In this document: in pieces, positions 25,106 through 32,532 of the stretch
Position numbering within the stretch: the stretch's first letter is position 1
How the letters are laid out: each line of letters starts with the position of its first letter
Assembly: GCA_902812405.1 (NCBI GenBank)
Contig: CADDZI010000021.1
Span: 1-39,388 of the forward strand
DNA length: 39,388 bases
DNA from: a bacterium
Lineage (GTDB): Bacteria; Vulcanimicrobiota; Vulcanimicrobiia; Eremiobacterales; Eremiobacteraceae
Reading direction: 5' to 3'
Position numbers and translations under genes: made by a program
The notes under the pieces: model-generated
The model's input: the letters and a program-made list of their open reading frames with translations, nothing else
What the model was told of the DNA's origin: nothing
Databases searched by the model: none

Positions 25106-26656
25106 ATGAGCGACGACATACGTATTCGGGAGTTACCCTCGAGTAATGGTGCGGAACTATGGGAGGTGGAAGATCCACGCAGACAGGGGCGCACATGGCG
25201 CATAGAGCTGGTCGCAGAGGACGATGGGACCTGGAGAGCTCGTGAGCTCGGGACCGGGACGACCACAGTCTTTCAGCCTATGCAAGATCTCCCAGGCATC
25301 GTGTATACCCCTGTTCAGATTTACGACACCGACGGCAATCGTCAACGTGCTCTCAACTACGGTGACCTACCGGATCACTATGCTTTTGGTCAGAATCTGG
25401 GTGCCCGGGTCGAATACCTCGAGGACCCCGCAGCGAGTGACGGACAGACGGGAGACGTGCTGGTCTGGAAAGTGCGTGTCGACAAGCCGGCCTTGATGGC
25501 TGCACTCCACGTTTTACAACGACACTGGAACGAGGCTCGAAGAGCCACTGCAACTCAGTCGCAGCGGGAGTCCGCGCCGAGGTCACACATTGTGCTTCAT
25601 GGGCTAGGCTTCAGTCAACATGGACACAGATATGTCAGTTTTGTCGCCACGGCGGCGGAGTTGCTTAAATTTGTTGAAGTTATCCCGAACACGGAGCAAC
25701 ACCCCAACTACCCGCAGCGTCCTGTCGACGCCAAGCGGCTGCGCCGTATCGGCGATTTCGTGGTTGGCGGCGGAGCACTTTTGCCGTCTATCATCGTGAA
25801 CTTCTATGACAGCGTGGATGTGGACTTCCAAGATAACAATGAAGTCTGCATCTCAATCCCCAACGATGGGGGCAAACACGCATACTGTATAGACGGTCAA
25901 CACCGCCTCTTTGCATTTGACCCAGAGAAGAGTCCGCATTCGGAAGAGGAACTCGGTGCAGATCGTATGGAGCTGCCAGTCACGGCAATGGTGCGCGAGC
26001 CCGAAAAGGTATGGGTTGATCAGTTTCTGGTGATCAATACCAAGCAGGTGCCCGTCAATAGAGATCAGATCCTGGGCTTACAACAGTACTACGGAGAGAC
26101 CTCGAAAAGCGAAGGATTGGCGGTTGAGATAGCGAGGAAGCTCAACGCGTCGCAGAGCTGCGCACTTTTCGAAAAGATCTTTATGAGGCCAGGCGAGAGA
26201 AACCGGATGATCAAATTGCGCAACTTCGTGCGCCTGCTGAAAGGCCATCTTGAGGAAAACAGCACCTTCTGGGACCACCGGACCGGTTCGCCGAATGCAG
26301 ATCTTCTCGCAGCGCTCTTAGAGAACTATGTGAACGCGTGGCGTGATTTGTTTCCCAATGAATGGGATAGTAACCAACACGTACTGACAAAAACCGCCGG
26401 CTGGGAGGTTATGTTCTCACCGGCCGGTGTGCTATCCAAGGCCTTCGAACGTCTGAATAGGTCTTACAGGGCGACGCTAGAGGACTGGAAACGCGTTCTC
26501 AAACCACTGCGTAGCCTGGAAATATCCCTGCGCAATAGAGACATCCCGCTGACCTGGGAGAGTCACACCTTCCGGCCTTACTGTTCGGGTAGAGCCAACA
26601 TCGACAACTTCGTCCGTGCCGTGCACAGGGCGTACAGCGAACGAATCACGGAGTGA
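25106..26656 (+). CDS. DGQHR-domain (DndB/DpdB-related) protein
   Basis: A 516-residue protein with the diagnostic motif AYCIDGQHRLFAF (DGQHR at 263-267), followed by LPVTAMVREPE and VDQFLVINTKQVPVNRDQIL, the typical continuation of DGQHR proteins. Residues 1-150 are an extra N-terminal region (RQGRTWRIELVAEDDGTW and onward) not part of the basic domain, and the C-terminal 150 residues are helical. Known: DndB, the regulator of DNA phosphorothioation genes, and DpdB in the 7-deazaguanine DNA system share this domain; it is ParB/Srx-related. No dndCDE, dndA, dpdA or other modification enzyme lies in the window, so a role in those pathways is not supported here. The start ATG at 25106 follows GGAGG at 25088-25092, at a long spacing of 13 nt. 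It is third in the cassette. Confidence 0.92.
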   Translation: MSDDIRIRELPSSNGAELWEVEDPRRQGRTWRIELVAEDDGTWRARELGTGTTTVFQPMQDLPGIVYTPVQIYDTDGNRQRALNYGDLPDHYAFGQNLGARVEYLEDPAASDGQTGDVLVWKVRVDKPALMAALHVLQRHWNEARRATATQSQRESAPRSHIVLHGLGFSQHGHRYVSFVATAAELLKFVEVIPNTEQHPNYPQRPVDAKRLRRIGDFVVGGGALLPSIIVNFYDSVDVDFQDNNEVCISIPNDGGKHAYCIDGQHRLFAFDPEKSPHSEEELGADRMELPVTAMVREPEKVWVDQFLVINTKQVPVNRDQILGLQQYYGETSKSEGLAVEIARKLNASQSCALFEKIFMRPGERNRMIKLRNFVRLLKGHLEENSTFWDHRTGSPNADLLAALLENYVNAWRDLFPNEWDSNQHVLTKTAGWEVMFSPAGVLSKAFERLNRSYRATLEDWKRVLKPLRSLEISLRNRDIPLTWESHTFRPYCSGRANIDNFVRAVHRAYSERITE

Positions 26657-26660
26657 TGTT

Positions 26661-26935
26661 GTGGACGGATACGAGGAAGTTGACACGGTACAAGCAGCCC
26701 ATGCCGAAATTGTGATTTCCATACGACGACGCGGCGATAAGAAGTGGTCGTTTTGGCGCCCCGCAAGAGTTATTACGACCGGGAGGACGGTGAGAGAAAG
26801 ATGTACGTTCCCCGCGGTTCATCAATTGAATTGAGCGAGCACGACCAGGTTCAGGAGTTAATTGAAACACTCATGGAGGTGAGTGCTGCTGTATTCGGCT
26901 CGTCCGTTTATGGGTTCGATTCCCAACAACCTTGA
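26661..26935 (+). pseudogene. Small fourth cassette ORF with a single frame break
   Basis: A GTG at 26661, 4 bp after the DGQHR stop and with GGAG nearby, starts DGYEEVDTVQAAHAEIVISI, then RRRGDKKWSFWRP. The frame then turns into Thr/Arg-rich sequence and stops at 26832-26834. From the same point the -1 frame gives RKSYYDREDGERKMYVPRGS, then SIELSEHDQVQELIETLMEV, ending at 26935. Reading one extra C in the CCCC run near 26760 joins the halves into a protein of about 92 residues (RPRKSYY). This could be a sequencing undercall, a mutation, or a slippage site. The product is small, charged and unrecognised. Spacing and composition tie it to the cassette. Confidence 0.5.
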
Positions 26936-27101
26936 CCGATAGCGCAATGAGCCGCCAACGCGGTCACATTGCTTGCGCGTCGGGACAGATCCTTTACGAC
27001 GTCTAGCACCCTCGCCGTACCGGTGTTCGCCCGCACGGCATAAAGCGATAGTCCGGGAACCGCCGCAAGAGACCACGTTAGAACCGAAACGGCGCCTGAT
27101 G

Positions 27102-27124
27102 CGCCCGCGTTACGATAACGGGCG
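27102..27124. promoter_or_regulatory. Imperfect inverted repeat upstream of tamB
   Basis: CGCCCGCGTTA (27102-27112) pairs with TAACGGGCG (27116-27124) apart from a two-base bulge, leaving a 3-nt loop. It lies between the cassette and tamB and could end cassette transcription or regulate tamB. There is no T-run until GTTTTTTGG at 27141. The 26936-27177 spacer holds no gene. Confidence 0.3.
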
Positions 27125-27177
27125 TCACCGTGCGGCCTGGGTTTTTTGGCCGGCGGAGGGGAATACTAGGGGTATCG

Positions 27178-30100
27178 ATGCGCGCCGTCCGTGCCGTCCT
27201 CATCAGCCTCGCAGGCCTAGTCGCCCTGGCCGGATTGGCTCTTTTGCTCTGGGCATTTCCTGCTACCCGCTCGGCGGTGCTGGGCCTCGCCGCACGCGGC
27301 GCCGTTCGGGCGACCGGGTACCATCTGGTTGCGGGTAGTATCACCTACGCCCACGGACAGCTCACCCTGGATGGCCCGATCGTCACCGACGACCGCGGTG
27401 AAACTTTCTTCATGGCGCACCAAGTCCGCGCGTCGCTGGACCCCGCGGGCATCCTGGGTCGCAGCGACCGCTTCTTGGGCCTGCATTCACTCGACCTCGT
27501 TGCGCCGGACGTGCGCCTCATTCACCGCGCCGACGGCACGTGGAACTTCGAGCGACTCATCCCCCGCAAGGTGCCTCAACCCGCAACGCCGCGGGCGCAA
27601 GGTCCGCCGTTGCGCATGACCCTCAGGATCGAGCACGGCACAGTCAACGTCATCGACCCGCAAGCCGCCATCCAGATGGGACGTTCGCTCTCGCTTGGCG
27701 GCGTCAACGGGTGGTTGCGTTTCGATCGGGGCGCCCAAAGCAGCGGCCGCTTGGCGGCAACGCTGCGTACGGTTCGCGGCTCGGCGCCGCTGCGGGCGCA
27801 GTTGTGGGAGGATGACCGCATCGCGTGGGCCCGGGCCACTGTTGAAGCACCGCAGATGCCCGTCGCTCCGGTCATCGATGCCTTCGTGCCGGCGCGCGAT
27901 TTCATTATGGCAAGCGGCCGGGCTGACGTCCACCTGACGCTCTTCGATCTCGGCTACGATCCGCAGCAAGGGCCCCACTGGCAGGTCAGCGCTTTGGCCA
28001 AAGTGCGCGGCGTCTCGCTGCGGGTCAACCCGCTCATTCAACCGATTGAGAATCTGACGTGCGACCTCTTTTTGGCCAACGGTCTGCTCTCCAGCAACGA
28101 CCTGACCGCGCAGACCGGGGGTGTTCCGCTTGTGGGCCGCGGGGTGTTGCGCATCGTCAACGGCACGCAGGTTGCATTTGCCGTGCGTCTGCAAGGCCGC
28201 CTGGAACAGGCGCGCGCGCTCTTCCAGGCGACGCACAATCAGGATCTTGCGGGACCGTTTACCGCGATCGTGCGCATCACCGGGCCCTTGAGCGACATCC
28301 ACGTCGCGGTCGGCGTCCACGCCCGCGGTGCGCGCTTCGCTCAAGCCTCGCTGCCGGACCTGACGACCGGTCTGTTCTACCAGGGCGGTCACATGACGCT
28401 GACCGCCTTCGACCACCCGTCCGGCGGCGGCTCTCTGTGGGCGCACGCTGATCTGGACCTGAACAGCCCCGGCGTCACAACCCATGCTCTCCTAACGGCC
28501 TCGCTGCCCGCCGCGCACTTGCCGTTCGTGGCCAATCTGGCACCCGGATCCGTCGTCCACGCGTTTGCCACGGGCGAGGGCCCGTTTCTGCAGATGCAGG
28601 GCGACGGCTTTGCCATTCTCCACGCTCCGCGCGGAGAGACCATGCGCTTCTTTGCCGGTGTCGATCCGCACGTCCTGACGCTCGGGCCGCTCCTCGTGCA
28701 AGCGCGCACGGGCGAGGCGCTTGGCGTCTTTCAGCGGTCGCAAGATCCCACACACGTTACCCAGATCCAGCTCTACGCATCCCATATCCCGCTTGCCCTG
28801 CGGGGCGGCCAGGTGGCGCTGGCGGACGTGCCGGTCATCAGCTACGCGCTGCCCGAGATGAGCGGTATCCTCAACGGAAGTGCGTTCGTCATCTCGGACG
28901 CGCGCAATACGCCGCTTGCTTCGATCGACGCCCGCATCACCGGTGCGTCGTATGAAGGGCTTGACCTCGGGTCGGCGAGCATGAACGCGGTGGCGGCCCG
29001 GGGCGTGCTGAAGATCGCGCACCTGGGCCTGGCAGGCCCCACGGCAGATCTCGCAGCCCACGGTGTCCTGCGCATGGGCCATAATCTCAATGTCCAATCG
29101 GGTGCCATCACGGGAAGCGCCAGCGCCAATCTCGCGCACTTCGTGCCCGTCCTCGCCGCCCTCCACCCCGCCGGAGCAACCAGCGGTACCTTCAGCCTCG
29201 CCTTCGAACCCGGCGCATGGATCGGAGGGGTACACGTGGATAGCGCGGGAGTCCATCTGGCGGGCGTACCCCTTGGTAGCGCGCTGGCTTTTGCAGGCGG
29301 TACGGGCGACGCGGCCGCAATCGTGGGAAGGCTAGGGATCGCGGGTTCCCAGGTGTGGGCCGTTGGGTCGTTCACGCGGCCTCCGGCGGGTGCGGTCTCA
29401 CGCGCTGCAGTCGATGCCTTTGTGCCCTCGCTGGATGTCTCCACCATACCCGCTGCAGCCCATGCCGGGGCGCGCGGAGACATCACGGGTTTCGGTTCGC
29501 TCACGCAAGACCCAGCCGGCCTCGGTCTGCAGCTTGCCGCGGCGGCCCAGGGCACGTACCGCAACCTGCCCTACGCGGGCGACCTCGACGTAACCTACGC
29601 AAACGGCACGCTGCACTCGCACGACAGCCGCCTGACCTTGGAACGCAATCGGGTCATCGTCGGCGGAGCAATACGAAATTTTGCCTTTGCCGATCCGCTC
29701 GCGCACGCCACGTACGCGCTCTCTCTACACGTCCGCGAGGGAGACCTGGCCGCGCTGAGCCGTTTCACCGGACCCAACGCGCCCGTCACCGGCTCCTACG
29801 ACGCGAACGCAGCGCTTGACGGTCCGGCCAGCCATCCCAACGTCGATGCATACCTGGACACCGACCTCGGTACGATCCGCGGCGTTGCCTTCAACGAGCT
29901 GCACGGCGTGCTGCGCGTCCGCCCGGGCAGCATCCGCTTGCAGGGCGCCTCGGTGCAGCTGGGCACCTCCGCGTTTCGTCTGGATGCTGTGAGCGCAGGA
30001 CACACATTTCAGATCGCGGCCTTCAGCCCGCACGTCGACATGAGCGATTTCAACGACTTCTTCGGCGGCGCCGACGTCTTTGCGGGAATCGGTACCTTTG

Positions 30101-32394
30101 GCATCGCGATTGCCTCCAGCCACAATGGCCTGAACGCCGCAGGCCAGGCCACGCTCGACCAGGCGGCCTTCCATGACTATCCCCTCGGGCACATCAAAAC
30201 CGTTTTCTCGAGCCGCCGCGGCGGTCTGCACGCGGTGATCGATCAAGACGGCCCGGCCGGCGCCATTGACGCCTCCGGAACTTTGCGTCTGCCGCAAACC
30301 ACCGGCGACCCAATCGACCTGCGGGCCGCGCGCTACGGCGTGCGCGCCCATTTCCACGACGTGCAGGTCGACCGCATCTTGTCGTTTGCGGGGCGCGAGT
30401 CGTTTGGTCTCACGGGTTTACTGGATGGCAGTGCGGATCTGCACGGCACGCCGAGCCGACCGGTTGGCCGGGCCTCGCTGGCCTTGCACGACGGCTACCT
30501 GCGCGGCATCCCCCTGAACTCGTTTGCCGCCGACCTCACCTTCACGTCCGACGGCATCGCCGTCTCACAGAGCAGCCTCATGCTGCCGTTTCTCTCCGCG
30601 CAGGCCTCGGGGCGATACGAACTCGCCGATCACGCCCTCCTGGCTCAGGCGCACGTGGACGTGCCCCACCTGGAACGGCTGGCGGACGCCCTGCGCGTTC
30701 CCGGCGCCCTGGCCGGCGAGGGCACGGCGGACATTGCCGCTTCAGGAACCTTGGCTGCGCCCCACGTCGTCGCCGATCTGGACGCCCGCAATGCTACCTT
30801 GGGGGGCATGGCCTTTGACGAGGCCCGCCTGCGCGCTCAGTACGCACCCGGCGAAGTCAGCTTCGGCGACAGCTCGTTTGACCTGGCCGGCGACCGCGGG
30901 ATTATCTCGGTGAACGGCACGCTGCCGGTGATCTTGCATCCGCTGGCACTGGGTCCCAGAGAGAGACCGGTCAACTTGACCCTGACGGCTCACGACGTTG
31001 ACCTGAGCGCGCTCGACCCCCTCACTCGGCGTTTCGCGAGCCTGACAGGTCGTTTGGATGCGACGGCCAGTCTCACCGGCACGGCAGGCAACCCCGTCGG
31101 CAAGGGCAGCGCGCGCATCGTTGGCGCGACGGCGCAGTCACCCATCGAAACCGTCGCTCTCACCAACGCTTCGGCCAACCTAACCTTTCAAAACGATACG
31201 ATCACGCTGGACAGCTTGCACGGCGAGCTGGGCCGAGGCACCATTGACGCCCAGGGCGCCGCGCACATCGTGCCCGCCGTCGGTCTGCGGACCTACGCCG
31301 GTCTGCAATTCTGGGCCCGGGTCGTCGCGCGCGGGGCGCAGGTCAACGTGCCGAATTGGCTGACGGGGACTCTCAATGGCACGTTGAGCGTGACGCGCTC
31401 CGGGCAGACGCCCTACGTTGCCGGCAACATCGGTCTGGAAGATGCCGTCATTCCGTTTGCCGCTATTTACCAATTGGCGCAGGGCGGCGTCGGAGCTCCC
31501 GCGCAGCCCGCACAAGCGCCGGGCGTCCCGCCTCTCAAGCCTGGCCACACGATCGTCTATGGCGGTTCCGCCTGGGGACAGCAGACCCACGTCCTGACGA
31601 CGATCGGGCACCCCACCCCTGCGCCAACCGGCCTCGTCTTGCCGCCCCTCGATCTCAACGTCGCGGTCAATGCAGGCAACAATGTGCGCATTCTGGGCGG
31701 CAGTACGGTCAACCTGACGACGCGCGGCAACCTCACGATCGCGGGCAACCTGCGCGCCCCAAAGTTGAGCGGTCAATTCCAAGCCGTGCGCGGCCAGGTC
31801 GGCTACTTCGACACCACCTTCCGCATCGTCTCGGGCAGCGTCACCTTCGATCCCGTCTCGGGGATCCTGCCGACGCTTGATGTCGTGGCGGTCACCAACG
31901 TCAACGGGACGGAGATTACCCTGACCGTGACCGGCCGGGTGGACAACCTGACGACCGATCTCTCGTCCCAGCCCGCGATGTCGCGCGATGAGATCATCGC
32001 GACCCTCCTGCACGCGCCACAACTGGCGTCGCTGACCGGCGGCGGGGGGGCGTCGGCCCAGAGCACCCTCGTCCAGACCGCCCAGAGCTACTTCAACGCC
32101 CAGCTGACCCGCAGTCTGCTCTACCCTGTGGAATCCGCCCTCGCCCAGGAGTTGAACCTGGAGTCCATCTCGCTCATTTTCAACCAGTTTGGCAACCTGG
32201 CGGTTGAGGTACGGACCCGCTTCTCGCAGAATATTTCGGCCGTGTACCAGTCCTCGATCACAGCGCCGGTCACGACCGCCTACGGCGTCTCCTACAGGCT
32301 CCAGGATTTTCTCGCTCTGGATGTCCTGCAATCCGAACAGCCTGGGTACGGCCTGACCAGCACCGTCTTCAACCTACACTATATATTCCGCTGA
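27178..32394 (+). CDS. tamB: TamB (AsmA-like translocation and assembly module, DUF490)
   Basis: A 1738-residue inner-membrane-anchored periplasmic bridge protein. The start ATG at 27178 has AGGGG 5 nt upstream; the frame extends to 27130 but without a site. One N-terminal transmembrane helix (AVLISLAGLVALAGLALLLW) is followed by an AsmA-like start (YHLVAGSITYAHGQLTLDG) and a very long run of beta-strand repeats with the alternating pattern of a beta-taco tube. The C-terminal DUF490 region is clear: RGNLTIAGNLRAPKLSGQFQ, GYFDTTFRIVSGSVTFDP, AMSRDEIIATLLHAPQL, and a final YRLQDFLALDVLQSEQPGYG. Known: TamB cooperates with a BamA-family protein in outer-membrane assembly and lipid transport; bamA follows here after 138 bp. 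It is longer than the 1259-residue E. coli protein. The uninterrupted frame argues for good local sequence quality. Confidence 0.93.
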   Translation: MRAVRAVLISLAGLVALAGLALLLWAFPATRSAVLGLAARGAVRATGYHLVAGSITYAHGQLTLDGPIVTDDRGETFFMAHQVRASLDPAGILGRSDRFLGLHSLDLVAPDVRLIHRADGTWNFERLIPRKVPQPATPRAQGPPLRMTLRIEHGTVNVIDPQAAIQMGRSLSLGGVNGWLRFDRGAQSSGRLAATLRTVRGSAPLRAQLWEDDRIAWARATVEAPQMPVAPVIDAFVPARDFIMASGRADVHLTLFDLGYDPQQGPHWQVSALAKVRGVSLRVNPLIQPIENLTCDLFLANGLLSSNDLTAQTGGVPLVGRGVLRIVNGTQVAFAVRLQGRLEQARALFQATHNQDLAGPFTAIVRITGPLSDIHVAVGVHARGARFAQASLPDLTTGLFYQGGHMTLTAFDHPSGGGSLWAHADLDLNSPGVTTHALLTASLPAAHLPFVANLAPGSVVHAFATGEGPFLQMQGDGFAILHAPRGETMRFFAGVDPHVLTLGPLLVQARTGEALGVFQRSQDPTHVTQIQLYASHIPLALRGGQVALADVPVISYALPEMSGILNGSAFVISDARNTPLASIDARITGASYEGLDLGSASMNAVAARGVLKIAHLGLAGPTADLAAHGVLRMGHNLNVQSGAITGSASANLAHFVPVLAALHPAGATSGTFSLAFEPGAWIGGVHVDSAGVHLAGVPLGSALAFAGGTGDAAAIVGRLGIAGSQVWAVGSFTRPPAGAVSRAAVDAFVPSLDVSTIPAAAHAGARGDITGFGSLTQDPAGLGLQLAAAAQGTYRNLPYAGDLDVTYANGTLHSHDSRLTLERNRVIVGGAIRNFAFADPLAHATYALSLHVREGDLAALSRFTGPNAPVTGSYDANAALDGPASHPNVDAYLDTDLGTIRGVAFNELHGVLRVRPGSIRLQGASVQLGTSAFRLDAVSAGHTFQIAAFSPHVDMSDFNDFFGGADVFAGIGTFGIAIASSHNGLNAAGQATLDQAAFHDYPLGHIKTVFSSRRGGLHAVIDQDGPAGAIDASGTLRLPQTTGDPIDLRAARYGVRAHFHDVQVDRILSFAGRESFGLTGLLDGSADLHGTPSRPVGRASLALHDGYLRGIPLNSFAADLTFTSDGIAVSQSSLMLPFLSAQASGRYELADHALLAQAHVDVPHLERLADALRVPGALAGEGTADIAASGTLAAPHVVADLDARNATLGGMAFDEARLRAQYAPGEVSFGDSSFDLAGDRGIISVNGTLPVILHPLALGPRERPVNLTLTAHDVDLSALDPLTRRFASLTGRLDATASLTGTAGNPVGKGSARIVGATAQSPIETVALTNASANLTFQNDTITLDSLHGELGRGTIDAQGAAHIVPAVGLRTYAGLQFWARVVARGAQVNVPNWLTGTLNGTLSVTRSGQTPYVAGNIGLEDAVIPFAAIYQLAQGGVGAPAQPAQAPGVPPLKPGHTIVYGGSAWGQQTHVLTTIGHPTPAPTGLVLPPLDLNVAVNAGNNVRILGGSTVNLTTRGNLTIAGNLRAPKLSGQFQAVRGQVGYFDTTFRIVSGSVTFDPVSGILPTLDVVAVTNVNGTEITLTVTGRVDNLTTDLSSQPAMSRDEIIATLLHAPQLASLTGGGGASAQSTLVQTAQSYFNAQLTRSLLYPVESALAQELNLESISLIFNQFGNLAVEVRTRFSQNISAVYQSSITAPVTTAYGVSYRLQDFLALDVLQSEQPGYGLTSTVFNLHYIFR

Positions 32395-32532
32395 TGGGCA
32401 AACAGGCAGGGGCAGGAATAGCGCGCCGGGCATCGGAACAGAACGTCCCGTTCCCCGGTCGCATGACGAGTGCCCCACTGCTCCCTCGGGCGGGGCCACC
32501 CCAACCGAGAGCTATGAGGAGCGTTTCCATCG

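Noticed and set aside
21708-26656. Assigning the cassette to the Dnd (phosphorothioate) or Dpd (7-deazaguanine) systems because of DGQHR and SNF2
   Set aside because: No cysteine desulfurase, DndC/D/E-like, DpdA or related modification gene is present in the window, and DUF2075 is not a standard member of those sets.
26848-26935. T-arm-like sequence GGGTTCGATTCCC near the end of the cassette, suggesting a tRNA or att site
   Set aside because: The T-arm has only four good pairs, and no matching D-arm or anticodon arm of proper shape precedes it. The acceptor pairing is weak and the bases fall inside the small ORF.
21587-26936. Integrase or flanking direct repeats marking the cassette as a mobile element
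   Set aside because: No integrase, transposase or convincing flanking direct repeat was seen; only composition suggests transfer.
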